Made by a program: the position numbers and the translations under genes. Source: CBFDCQ01 sp965603355 (lineage in GTDB: Bacteria; Hydrogenedentota; CAZGCA01; CBFDCQ01). From it: 14,029 nucleotides of DNA. Each line of letters begins with the position of its first letter. Position 1 is the first letter of the stretch. The stretch lies in the NCBI GenBank assembly GCA_965603355.1, contig CBFDCQ010000081.1:1-14029 (forward strand). The letters run 5' to 3'. Below the pieces are notes generated by a model. That model searched no databases, was not told where the DNA came from, and worked only from the letters and a program-made list of their open reading frames with translations. Below are positions 1 to 6,748 of this stretch, piece after piece.

Positions 1-39
1 TACGTGCGGCTTCGTCCTCTCAAACTTCTTCTTGCTCAT
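1..39 (-). CDS. tuf: Elongation factor Tu, N-terminal 13 codons (partial)
   Basis: EF-Tu is the GTPase that delivers aminoacyl-tRNA to the ribosome. Only the first 13 codons lie in the window; the gene continues past the left edge. They read MSKKKFERTKPHV, which matches the near-invariant EF-Tu start (M-x-K-x-K-F-x-R-x-K-P-H-V). The ATG is at 39-37. An AGGAG touches the start codon directly (44-40), and a better-spaced GGAGG lies 11 bases upstream (55-51). The 86-base leader (40-125) separates it from the last tRNA, and no promoter is evident there, so tuf is probably co-transcribed with the four upstream tRNAs, as tufB is in E. coli. The identification rests on a short peptide plus the diagnostic gene order; together they make it firm. 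Confidence 0.93.
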   Translation of the reverse strand, partial: MSKKKFERTKPHV

Positions 40-125
40 CTCCTATCACGCCTCCATTCTCAATTGTCGCGTCCCTCGCCACGCCCAACACGAAACCGCC
101 ATTTTCTCCCTCAGGCACTTATCTT

Positions 126-198
126 AGCCCACGACCGGGATCGAACCGGTGACCTCATGCTTACCATGCATGCGCTCTACCAGCTGAGCTACGCGGGC
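126..198 (-). tRNA. trnT: tRNA-Thr (anticodon GGU)
   Basis: This folds as a complete cloverleaf on the minus strand. The acceptor pairs GCCCGCG with CGTGGGC, the D arm starts GCTC, the anticodon stem is CATGC/GCATG with loop ATGGTAA (anticodon GGT), and the T loop is TTCGATC. It reads ACC threonine codons and is the fourth tRNA of the operon, directly ahead of tuf. Unlike its three neighbours it has no encoded 3' CCA: the bases after the acceptor are TAAG, so CCA must be added by the nucleotidyltransferase. Confidence 0.96.
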
Positions 199-210
199 AC
201 AACTCGCCTC

Positions 211-286
211 TGGAGCGGGAAACGGGGCTCGAACCCGCGACCCTCAGCTTGGAAGGCTGATGCTCTACCAATTGAGCTATTCCCGC
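211..286 (-). tRNA. trnG: tRNA-Gly (anticodon UCC)
   Basis: A complete cloverleaf on the minus strand. The acceptor pairs GCGGGAA with TTCCCGC, the anticodon stem is TCAGC/GCTGA with loop CTTCCAA (anticodon TCC), and the T arm is GCGGG-TTCGAGC-CCCGT. The discriminator is T and CCA is encoded (213-211). It reads GGA/GGG glycine codons. It is the third tRNA of the tuf-linked operon, 12 bases upstream of tRNA-Thr(GGU). Confidence 0.97.
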
Positions 287-344
287 TTCTTCTTGCACTA
301 GCCTTCTCTTGCGCCGATGCGCTGCTTATGCCGAATAGACCGTA

Positions 345-429
345 TGGTGGGGAGAGGAGGATTCGAACCTCCGAAGCGTTACGCAACAGATTTACAGTCT
401 GCCCCCTTTGTCCACTCGGGAACCTCCCC
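345..429 (-). tRNA. trnY: tRNA-Tyr (anticodon GUA)
   Basis: A class II tRNA of 85 bases with the long variable arm expected for bacterial tRNA-Tyr. The acceptor is GGGGAGG/TCTCCCC, the anticodon stem-loop is GCAGA-CTGTAAA-TCTGT (anticodon GTA), the variable arm contains GCG/CGC pairing, and the T arm is GGAGG-TTCGAAT-CCTCC. The discriminator is A and CCA is encoded (347-345). It is the second tRNA of the operon. Confidence 0.97.
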
Positions 430-472
430 AACATTGTATAACTTCGGTGCCTGAATCTCAAGGCTTGTTCCA

Positions 473-547
473 TGGAGCTGGCGAGAGGAATCGAACCTCC
501 AACCAGCCGCTTACAAGGCGGCTGCTCTACCTTTGAGCTACGCCAGC
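473..547 (-). tRNA. trnT: tRNA-Thr (anticodon UGU)
   Basis: A complete cloverleaf on the minus strand. The acceptor is GCTGGCG/CGCCAGC, the anticodon stem is GCCGC/GCGGC with loop CTTGTAA (anticodon TGT), and the T arm is GGAGG-TTCGATT-CCTCT. CCA is encoded (475-473). It reads ACA threonine codons, so with the GGU species the operon supplies two threonine isoacceptors. It is the first tRNA after the promoter, about 80 bases from the predicted transcription start. Confidence 0.97.
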
Positions 548-633
548 CTGGTGATACCGAACCAGCCTCGCAGAGATTGAACTCTCATTCAGGAACAGGG
601 CCGACCGGGATTCCCTTCTCAATGGCGCAAAAG

Positions 634-663
634 ACTATATCAAACCTTGGCACATCCTGTCAA
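634..663 (-). promoter_or_regulatory. Sigma-70 promoter of the tRNA-tuf operon
   Basis: On the minus strand TTGACA (663-658) is followed after 18 bases by TATAGT (639-634), preceded by TGA as a TGn extension. The predicted start is near 627, leaving an 80-base leader before tRNA-Thr(UGU). This is the only strong promoter between the dehydrogenase stop codon and the tRNAs, so it should drive all four tRNAs and tuf. Confidence 0.75.
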
Positions 664-718
664 GTTGGGCGGAAACCGCGGACCGGTCAACATCGCCCTC
701 GGCTGCTCGACCTTCCCT

Positions 719-2041
719 CTAGAGCTTGACCACGTTCGACTTATCGCCCGTAACGCAGCGCGTCGCGTTGCGCGTATCGACAACGACCTGCGAGTGACTG
801 ACTATCAAATCATAGTCAAACCGGGAGTGGTCCGCGACTATCACCGCACAATCGGACTGCTCGAGAATCCCCGCGTCGATCCCAAGTGAGCGGAACGTCT
901 GATCGTCCAGCTCAAGCTGGGGCACGAACGGGTCAATGTAGGACAGAATCGCTCCTTTTGCCAGCAGAGCGCGCATAATGTCTAACGCGGGTGACTCGCG
1001 GGTATCGCTGACATCCTTCTTGTACGCGACGCCGAGAATGAGTATCCTGGAATCCTTGACGCTCTTGGAGGCCTCGTTCAAAGCGTCAACGATCTTGTGA
1101 ACAACCTGGTTCGGCATGTCGGCGTTTATCTGGCCGGCCAACTCGATGAACTGAGCCGTATAGTTCAGCGTCTTCAGCTTCCACGACAGATATAAGGGAT
1201 CGACCGGTATACAATGACCTCCGAGACCCGGTCCGGGAAGGAACGACATGAAGCCGAACGGCTTCGTCTCGGCGGCGTCTATAACCTCCCAGACATCCAC
1301 TCCTAACCTCCCGCACATTATGGCCAGCTCGTTCACCATCGCCAAATTCGTGTATCTGAACGTGTTTTCCAGCAGCTTCACCATCTCGGCGCACCTCGTC
1401 GTCGAAACCGGAACCAGGCGCTCAATTACTGTGCCGTAAAGGGTTTGAGCCAACTCGCTGCACTTGGGGGTGATCCCAGCTACAACCTTGGGCGTGTTCC
1501 CGATACTGTAGTCTATGTTTCCAGGGTCTATTCGTTCAGGCGAGAAGGCCAAGAAAAAGCCCTCACCCACACGAAGCCCGCTTGACTGGAGTTTCGGAAG
1601 GATCAACTCCTCGGTCGTGCCCGGATACGTCGTACTCTCAAGAACGATCAACTGTCCCGAGCGCACGTTCTCCGCTACTCCGCCCGCAGCCTCTACAACG
1701 TACGAGATATCCGGTTCGCGCGTCTTGCTCAATGGCGTTGGAACGCATATGCTGATAGTATCCAGCTCCGCCAGCGCCGCATAATCCGCGGTAGCGCGAA
1801 GAGATCCCGACTCCGAGAGGCTCGTCAACTGCTCTGAGGCCACATCGGGAATGTAAGACTCGCCACGATTGACTCTTTCGACCCGATCCAAATCAGTGTC
1901 AATACCGGTAACCCGGAAACCCGCCGTCGCGAAAAGCGCCGCGAGCGGCAAACCAGCGTATCCCAACCCTATAACGCCGACTTGCGCTTGTCTGCTGTCG
2001 ATCTTCGCCCTGAGCAGTCCAGCGAACTTGCTTTCCGCCAT
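719..2041 (-). CDS. wbpA: Nucleotide-sugar dehydrogenase, UDP-GlcNAc 6-dehydrogenase type
   Basis: A 440-residue cytoplasmic enzyme of the UDP-glucose/GDP-mannose dehydrogenase family. These enzymes oxidise the sugar C6 alcohol to a carboxylate with two NAD+, making uronic acid precursors for capsule or O-antigen. The N-terminal Rossmann fold carries VGVIGLGYAGLP (21-32). The central domain has the active-site loop GGHCIPVDP with catalytic Cys277. The C-terminal nucleotide-sugar-binding domain begins near ILILGVAYKKD (about 334). Length and loop resemble WbpA/VipA enzymes acting on UDP-GlcNAc more than UDP-glucose dehydrogenase, but the substrate cannot be fixed from sequence alone. The ATG has GGAGG seven bases upstream and its own promoter at 2086-2115. 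No other sugar gene is adjacent on this strand, so it may be a single-gene unit. Confidence 0.92.
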   Translation of the reverse strand: MAESKFAGLLRAKIDSRQAQVGVIGLGYAGLPLAALFATAGFRVTGIDTDLDRVERVNRGESYIPDVASEQLTSLSESGSLRATADYAALAELDTISICVPTPLSKTREPDISYVVEAAGGVAENVRSGQLIVLESTTYPGTTEELILPKLQSSGLRVGEGFFLAFSPERIDPGNIDYSIGNTPKVVAGITPKCSELAQTLYGTVIERLVPVSTTRCAEMVKLLENTFRYTNLAMVNELAIMCGRLGVDVWEVIDAAETKPFGFMSFLPGPGLGGHCIPVDPLYLSWKLKTLNYTAQFIELAGQINADMPNQVVHKIVDALNEASKSVKDSRILILGVAYKKDVSDTRESPALDIMRALLAKGAILSYIDPFVPQLELDDQTFRSLGIDAGILEQSDCAVIVADHSRFDYDLIVSHSQVVVDTRNATRCVTGDKSNVVKL

Positions 2042-2085
2042 TTGTACGCCTCCAGTTACGCAACCTCGGTTCGCGCCGATACCGG

Positions 2086-2115
2086 ATGCTAGCAGAGAGA
2101 GGCGCTGACTGTCAA
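2086..2115 (-). promoter_or_regulatory. Promoter of the nucleotide-sugar dehydrogenase
   Basis: On the minus strand TTGACA (2115-2110), an 18-base spacer, then TAGCAT (2091-2086) preceded by TGC, an extended -10. The predicted start near 2079 lies about 38 bases before the ATG at 2041. Confidence 0.65.
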
Positions 2116-2166
2116 TATCATCCCCGCCCGATTCGAGGGAACCTATTTGCGTCTGGCCGCGATCAA

Positions 2167-2172
2167 TATAGT
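2167..2172 (+). promoter_or_regulatory. Possible -10 element for the lipoprotein gene
   Basis: TATAGT lies about 50 bases upstream of the chosen GTG start. The -35 position holds only a weak TATTTG-like hexamer and there is no TGn extension, unlike the other promoters here. It is reported because the gene diverges from the dehydrogenase and needs its own start point. Confidence 0.3.
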
Positions 2173-2224
2173 AGATGGAACGGGAAGCTTAGGACATTGA
2201 CGAGTGCATGAGGAGGTGGAGCAA

Positions 2225-2896
2225 GTGCTCAAGCTCAACAGAGGCAGATATCCGTTGTGTTTGTTTGTGACTCTTTTCGCCGCCACTGCGGTGCTGGTCG
2301 GTTGCGACAGTCATGACCATCACCACCATCATCATGTGCTACCGGCGGTGCCAACGACGGGCGTAGCTAAAGGGTTCGCCTTTTTCCCGTTCGAGGATGA
2401 GTTGGGAGACTACCCTGTGTATTACGACACAGGAAATGAACTGATTCTGGTTACACTTTACGATGCGGACGATATCCACTACGAGTTTCCGCTTAGAGAT
2501 TTCTTGACGGACACGGACGGTTTTTTCAAGTTCCGTAACGCCAACCCGGGCTGGTACTTCCTGACGGCGGAAGCGCAGGAGTACGATACGGTGCTCGACA
2601 TAACGGATTTCTACTGGGCGGAGACCGAAGATTTTCGTGTTCGTGCGGGCGACATCCACATCTGGGAACTCTATCTCGAGTATGATGGTTCAGAACCCGG
2701 ATTCTTGCGGAGCGCACAGACCTTGAAGGAATTGGGCCAGCTTGGACCCGGTGAGCTCGAATGGGGACCCGAGCTTGAACAGTTCCATGGACTGCGTCTC
2801 GAAAGGTTCGAGCGCAAGGGACTGCAGGAGAGACCTTTGAAGCTGAGGCTCAAGACCGACAACGAACAGCCTCAACCGGCAGCGCAATCAGACTAG
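2225..2896 (+). CDS. Histidine-rich lipoprotein with a CarboxypepD_reg-like domain
   Basis: I do not recognise a named family. From the chosen start the protein has 223 residues. It has a lipoprotein signal: basic N-terminus, hydrophobic stretch LCLFVTLFAATA and lipobox LVGC with Cys27. Asp28 at +2 would mean inner-membrane retention under the E. coli rule, which may not hold here. Next comes a histidine cluster (H30, then six in a row at 32-37), then a beta-rich region (about 45-155). That region has the GxAxGFAFFPF opening and the TDTDGFFKFRNANPGWYFL pattern of carboxypeptidase-regulatory/prealbumin-like folds. The tail is charged and rich in Leu and Glu. GTG 2225 is preferred over the in-frame GTG 2204 because AGGAGG (2211-2216) sits eight bases before it. 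The His run suggests metal binding, which is inference. Confidence 0.8.
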   Translation: MLKLNRGRYPLCLFVTLFAATAVLVGCDSHDHHHHHHVLPAVPTTGVAKGFAFFPFEDELGDYPVYYDTGNELILVTLYDADDIHYEFPLRDFLTDTDGFFKFRNANPGWYFLTAEAQEYDTVLDITDFYWAETEDFRVRAGDIHIWELYLEYDGSEPGFLRSAQTLKELGQLGPGELEWGPELEQFHGLRLERFERKGLQERPLKLRLKTDNEQPQPAAQSD

Positions 2897-3275
2897 CAGA
2901 CCGGCGAGGTACCGTGAAACCTCGATCGCCAAGATTGCCGGCACTGAATTTGCCTCACCCCAACTCTGCCATCTGAATTCCTGATGCTACACCAAGTATA
3001 ATGTGCCACGCACAAACGATACATGGACCATCGTTGGCGGGTTCCTCCAAGTATCCTGGCGACTTGACCACGACCTTTGTTGAAGGTACCTTTGCCAGCG
3101 CGACTAACGTTGTTTAAGGGGCAGCTGACCCTGAACCGGATTCGTCGTTTCGCCCGCAGTATCGGCAGCATCAGCCGGTAGGTTGCGGGGCTGCGCGTTT
3201 TCTGGCCCAAGCTGTGTGGGCTGTGCATGTAGGTGAGCGGCGCAACGGGACCGTCCAGCGTAGGCTCTCGCCAGA
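2897..3275. other. 379-base intergenic region between convergent genes
   Basis: This lies between the lipoprotein stop codon and the amidohydrolase stop codon, so it should contain two transcription ends. A small hairpin follows the lipoprotein (CGAGGT 2905-2910 with ACCTCG 2919-2924, eight-base loop) but has no T tract. A perfect TATAAT occurs on the plus strand at 2997-3002 with only a poor -35. An open frame of 111 codons on the minus strand has no convincing start signal or family resemblance. I see no recognisable gene, RNA or mobile-element remnant. Confidence 0.5.
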
Positions 3276-4055
3276 TCAGTCCAAACCGATCAGTTTGGCG
3301 ATCGTTCCTCCGAATATCTCCGCCTGCTCGTTTTCCGAGAACCCGTGTTTATCGAGATGCGCCCGCATGAGGGAGTAGCTCGCACACAGCTCTACGTCAG
3401 GATGGTCCGAGCCGTATATGCACCGCTCGGGTCCAAGCCTCCTTATCGCATAGAAAATGTCCTGCTCGAGCGAACTGCCCTTGAAGCGCGTCAGTATGAG
3501 CGAGGTGTCGAAGTATATGTTCCTGGAGGACCGCGCAAGCGTGAGCGCGTCGAAAAGCCTGTGCCCTCCCATGTGCGCGATAATGATGCCGGCCTCCGGG
3601 ACCATCTCCGCCACGCGCTCTATGAGCTCCAGGGTCGTATCTCGCAGAGCTCTGCCACCGTACGGAAACGCGTCAAGGACCGTCGGTACGCCGAGCTGCG
3701 CCGCCGTTCGCACGACCCGCGCCACTTTGTCGGCATGCTCAACGCCAAGCGCCTGCCTTCGCGGATGCAGCTTCAGCCCTTTGAATCCGTATCGCTCGAT
3801 GACTCGTTCCAGCTCCTGGGCAGGGTCTTTTTCGGCGAGGGGACTCACCGAGGCGAACGCGATTAACCTGTCAGGATATTTAGCGACTGCTTCCGCGACG
3901 AAGACGTTGGGAATTTCAGGTTCGATGGGCAGGAGAACCGCCCTCTCAACGGGTGAGGCGTCCAGCGAGCCGATCAGCCCGTCAAGGGATGCGTCAAACC
4001 TCGCACCTAACCCTTCTTTCTTTGGATGAATATGGACGTGTGCATCAACGATCAC
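3276..4055 (-). CDS. Amidohydrolase_2 family metal-dependent hydrolase
   Basis: A TIM-barrel hydrolase or decarboxylase of the amidohydrolase_2 (ACMSD-like) family; the substrate is unknown. From the chosen GTG start it has 259 residues. Visible metal-site elements are DAHVHIH (His6, His8) on the first strand, GLKLHP (94-98), IIIAHMGG (His161) and YGSDHP (Asp217). The strand that normally gives a His (PVxxH) instead reads PTVLDAF, with Asp128 there. A longer frame opens at 4232, but all of that extension lies inside the upstream glycosyltransferase. GTG 4055 directly precedes the conserved IVDAHVH, with GGAG seven bases upstream, so it is the better start. It overlaps the glycosyltransferase end by 11 bases, implying one transcript and likely translational coupling. 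A joint role in glycan metabolism is not shown. Confidence 0.82.
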   Translation of the reverse strand: MIVDAHVHIHPKKEGLGARFDASLDGLIGSLDASPVERAVLLPIEPEIPNVFVAEAVAKYPDRLIAFASVSPLAEKDPAQELERVIERYGFKGLKLHPRRQALGVEHADKVARVVRTAAQLGVPTVLDAFPYGGRALRDTTLELIERVAEMVPEAGIIIAHMGGHRLFDALTLARSSRNIYFDTSLILTRFKGSSLEQDIFYAIRRLGPERCIYGSDHPDVELCASYSLMRAHLDKHGFSENEQAEIFGGTIAKLIGLD

Positions 4056-5058
4056 GGGGGAGCTCCGGAGCAGTATTGTTGCCCTCGTGTTCCGCTCGAC
4101 CACCCCGCCCGCCGGTCTCTCCGGCATCATGATCGAGCGTTTCTCGAATGACGTAACCCGGGCGAGCTCGCACCTCGTTGTAGATTCTCCCGATATACTC
4201 GCCCAGTATTCCAACGCATCCCAGCTGGACACCGGAGAATAGAACCACGGTCCCGATCACGGGTACCACAAATGACGCAACATTCCCGGGCGAAGCCAAC
4301 CCTCTTGAAATCAAGCCGCACACAAGCATGACCGCGCCGCACAATGTCAACAGAAGACCCAGATATGAAGCTATCGCGAGCGGCGCGGTCGAATAGTGCG
4401 CTACAAGAGTCATCGCCAGATCGACCAGCCGCCGGAATGTGTACTTGCTCTTGCCGTGCTTGCGCGGTCTGCGTTCAACCGGTACCGAAGCGTACCTTCC
4501 GTATGAGAGCCACGCCAGGTATCCGCTGAGATATCTGGTCTTCTCCGTGAACTGGTTGACCTCGTCCACGAGCCTTCTGTCAATCGCGAGGAAAGACGTC
4601 GCGCCATCCGGCAAATCCAGACGAATCACTCTCCTTATCAGCCAGTTTGCCCCTATCGTGCCCAACCGTCTGTACAGAGAGGTTGGAACCTGTCTGCGCA
4701 CCCCGTACACTATGTCGTGACCCTCGAGGAGTCTCTCCCTGAGCTTGAGTATTTCCGACGGCGGCGTCTGAAGGTCTGCATCTATGATGATGATAATGTT
4801 GCCTCTGGCAAATTTCAAACCGGCCGCATTTGCCGCCTGCTGACCGTAATTGCGTCCAAAGCGCACCACGCGAACGTGCTCATCCGACTGGTAGAACTTG
4901 CGTAACAGGTCGCGCGTCCCGTCAGTGCTGCCGTCGTCTACGAAAAGGAGTTCGTACGTCACGCCGAGCCCGCTCATCACCTGAGACAGCTCAGCGTACA
5001 GTTCCTCGAGATTCTCTTCCTCGTTAAAAGCGCTTATGACAACCGATGTGTCGACCAT
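4045..5058 (-). CDS. Family 2 glycosyltransferase, DPM/GtrB-like, two C-terminal membrane segments
   Basis: A 337-residue membrane enzyme that probably transfers a sugar from a nucleotide donor to a polyprenyl phosphate on the cytoplasmic face. The GT-A domain begins SVVISAFNEEENL (5-17). It has VDDGSTDGT (40-48) for nucleotide binding, DADLQ (93-97) for metal and donor binding, and the basic RKHGKSKYTFRR motif near 199-210 typical of DPM1/GtrB. Two hydrophobic segments follow (about 226-247 and 258-284), then GEYIGRIYNEVRARP, a signature of this subgroup. It leads a two-gene unit with the overlapping amidohydrolase and has its own strong promoter at 5128-5157. The ribosome-binding site AAGGAG is only two bases from the ATG, closer than ideal, but no better start precedes the conserved strand. 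The transferred sugar is not predictable. Confidence 0.9.
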   Translation of the reverse strand: MVDTSVVISAFNEEENLEELYAELSQVMSGLGVTYELLFVDDGSTDGTRDLLRKFYQSDEHVRVVRFGRNYGQQAANAAGLKFARGNIIIIIDADLQTPPSEILKLRERLLEGHDIVYGVRRQVPTSLYRRLGTIGANWLIRRVIRLDLPDGATSFLAIDRRLVDEVNQFTEKTRYLSGYLAWLSYGRYASVPVERRPRKHGKSKYTFRRLVDLAMTLVAHYSTAPLAIASYLGLLLTLCGAVMLVCGLISRGLASPGNVASFVVPVIGTVVLFSGVQLGCVGILGEYIGRIYNEVRARPGYVIRETLDHDAGETGGRGGRAEHEGNNTAPELPRDR

Positions 5059-5127
5059 AGCTCCTTCGCGTTCAAGACAATCGCAGTCCTCTTCATTATC
5101 CCGTTTGCCTTTCGAATCACGCGCCCC

Positions 5128-5157
5128 AATATATCACCCTCCCTGAACGCTTGTCAA
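5128..5157 (-). promoter_or_regulatory. Promoter of the glycosyltransferase-amidohydrolase unit
   Basis: On the minus strand TTGACA (5157-5152), an 18-base spacer and TATATT (5133-5128) with a preceding TGA extension. The predicted start near 5121 gives a leader of about 63 bases. It separates this pair from the phosphoesterase gene upstream, although no terminator is visible between them. Confidence 0.7.
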
Positions 5158-5196
5158 AACGCCGACGGGACACTCCGCCGAGTTGAGAGACCACAC

Positions 5197-5697
5197 TCAC
5201 CTAGTCACCTGACGCGTTTCTACCGCTTCCCCTTCCAGATCGCAGATGGTCAGACGGACACAGTCCTCGCCAATATCGATGATCCCGAACGTTGGCGCCC
5301 GTCCCTTGTGGCGGGGGCCTTTGAGATGACCCGGATTGAACAACACGGCTCCCTCCATATCCCTGATCTCGTACAGATGCGTATGGCCGACCAGCACTAT
5401 GTCGGCGGCCCTGACCTCATTTTCCGGTAATGTCTTCTCCGCGTGCGCGACGAGCAGCGCCAATCCCGACGCGGTGTCCATCACACGCCTCGGTATCGCC
5501 GCATCACCATACTCCCTATCATATATTCCGGGGACCCTCACAGTCTCGATACCGCGATGGAGCAGCGCGGAGCTATCCTCGTAGTCATCGCCTAGGTGGT
5601 AGATCTTGGTTACGCCGAACCTATCTGTCATCAGGTCGGCCGCGCGGTCCATGAGTCCCACGTTCGCATGTGTGTCGCTCATCACGCCTATGGTCAT
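5197..5697 (-). CDS. YfcE/MJ0936-type metallophosphoesterase with altered GNxD motif
   Basis: A small (166-residue) calcineurin-like phosphoesterase; relatives hydrolyse phosphodiesters or phosphomonoesters with two metals. Visible motifs are SDTH (Asp8, His10), HLGDD (Asp37), the conserved VAH (His85), GHTH (104-107), and NPG with PTFGIIDI near the C-terminus, in the family order. The third motif, normally G-N-x-D with a metal-bridging Asn, reads GIYD (57-60), so that Asn is absent. The frame is open to 5778, but ATG 5697 has GGGAG upstream and begins exactly at the conserved first strand TIGVMSDTH. It follows the GHMP kinase by 40 bases and is likely its operon partner, possibly acting on a related phosphorylated sugar (inference). 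Confidence 0.85.
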   Translation of the reverse strand: MTIGVMSDTHANVGLMDRAADLMTDRFGVTKIYHLGDDYEDSSALLHRGIETVRVPGIYDREYGDAAIPRRVMDTASGLALLVAHAEKTLPENEVRAADIVLVGHTHLYEIRDMEGAVLFNPGHLKGPRHKGRAPTFGIIDIGEDCVRLTICDLEGEAVETRQVTR

Positions 5698-5737
5698 GAA
5701 TTGAGTCTCCCTCGTGCCAACAGCCGTCGGTTCCCAG

Positions 5738-6748
5738 TCAATCACCCACAGCCTGCACCGACAAACCGGTCCGGGCAATCTTAAACTCCAGAAGTCTTGC
5801 CCCGCTTTGCGTGAGAGCTTCCTCCACGTCGCCCCGCGATTCGGGCGGTACGTACGTTATCATGCATCCGCCTCCTCCGGCGCCGCAAAGTTTGTTGGCA
5901 AGCGCCCCGGCACCGAGTGCAGTCATCATAATCCGCTCGGTTTGCGGCGTGCTCACCCCCTCGGCAAGCCCCCTTCGGTTTCCCCACTCCTCCGCAAGAA
6001 GTCTCGCCAGCGAGTCCCACTTCCCTGCCACGAGAGCTTCACGAGTACGCAACGCGGTCTTCTTGATCGCCGCGATATTCTCCACAGCAGTCCCGACGCG
6101 GTCGATATAGCTTTTCAGCATCGCCCAGTTGCTCGCGCCGGAGAAACGCGACGTGCCGGTGAACGACAGCACCAGCCTGCTCTCGATCTCGCGGAGATCT
6201 TCCTCTCCCAGGTCGAGATGCTCCACGCGGTCGCCCTCTACCTCGAACCAGATCGCGTTGACGCCGCCGTACATTGCGGCATAGTAATCCTGCTTGCCCG
6301 TTGGTATGCCGATACACTGCGCCTCCAGATTTGCGGCATTGTCCACCATCTGTTGCGGCGGGATCTCCCGAGAGGTCAGTTTGCACATGGCACCGCTCAA
6401 AGCGATGACCAAGGACGACGAAGCCCCCAACCCGGATCCTTTCGGTGCATCGTTCCTTGTGGTAACGTTCAGACCGCATGGCGGGGCGTAATGTTTGACG
6501 ATGCGCGCCGGTAAGTCCAGGGCGCCACCCAGCATCGCATCGAGATCCTCAGCGGCCTGTTCCTCATCTATATCTTCCGCGCGAACACGGAACAGGTTGT
6601 CGTCGCGCGTCTCGACTGTAACCCAGCTCCTGAGGTCAATGGCGCAGTTGACGGTTATCCCGCCACCCTCAAACAAGTACAGTGGCCAGATATCGAGTGT
6701 GCCACCCGCAAAGTCAACGCGCGACGGTGCATCGGCACGTATCAGCAC
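5738..6748 (-). CDS. GHMP kinase, D-glycero-D-manno-heptose 7-phosphate kinase-like
   Basis: A 336-residue cytoplasmic sugar kinase of the GHMP superfamily. The N-terminal APSRVDFAGGTLD (8-20) is characteristic of HddA-like heptose kinases. The phosphate-binding loop is PKGSGLGASSS (102-112). The segment GIPTGKQDYYAAMYGG contains the probable catalytic Asp154, and the glycine-rich CGAGGGGCM lies near the C-terminus. HddA phosphorylates heptose 7-phosphate at C1 en route to GDP-heptose for S-layer or LPS glycans, but fucokinase-like substrates cannot be excluded. Other heptose genes (gmhA, gmhB, hddC) are not in the window. The start is GTG with GGAAGG six bases upstream. It lies 89 bases after the dehydrogenase, with no clear promoter in that gap, and 40 bases before the phosphoesterase. 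Confidence 0.88.
   Translation of the reverse strand: MLIRADAPSRVDFAGGTLDIWPLYLFEGGGITVNCAIDLRSWVTVETRDDNLFRVRAEDIDEEQAAEDLDAMLGGALDLPARIVKHYAPPCGLNVTTRNDAPKGSGLGASSSLVIALSGAMCKLTSREIPPQQMVDNAANLEAQCIGIPTGKQDYYAAMYGGVNAIWFEVEGDRVEHLDLGEEDLREIESRLVLSFTGTSRFSGASNWAMLKSYIDRVGTAVENIAAIKKTALRTREALVAGKWDSLARLLAEEWGNRRGLAEGVSTPQTERIMMTALGAGALANKLCGAGGGGCMITYVPPESRGDVEEALTQSGARLLEFKIARTGLSVQAVGD

Noticed and set aside
572..585. T-arm-like AGAG-TTCAATC segment in the leader before tRNA-Thr(UGU), suggesting a degenerate fifth tRNA
   Set aside because: The stem pairs poorly and no acceptor, D arm or anticodon arm can be built around it.
2893..3228. Open frame of 111 codons on the minus strand in the gene-free region
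   Set aside because: The start lacks a convincing ribosome-binding site, the composition is Arg/Ser-rich and low in acidic residues, and no motif or transposase feature is visible.
4056..4232. N-terminal extension of the amidohydrolase to the start at 4232
   Set aside because: All of it lies inside the glycosyltransferase coding sequence and precedes the conserved first strand. GTG 4055 has its own GGAG at good distance.
5698..5778. N-terminal extension of the phosphoesterase to 5778
   Set aside because: It would overlap the end of the GHMP kinase, its residues do not resemble the family, and ATG 5697 with GGGAG begins at the conserved first strand.
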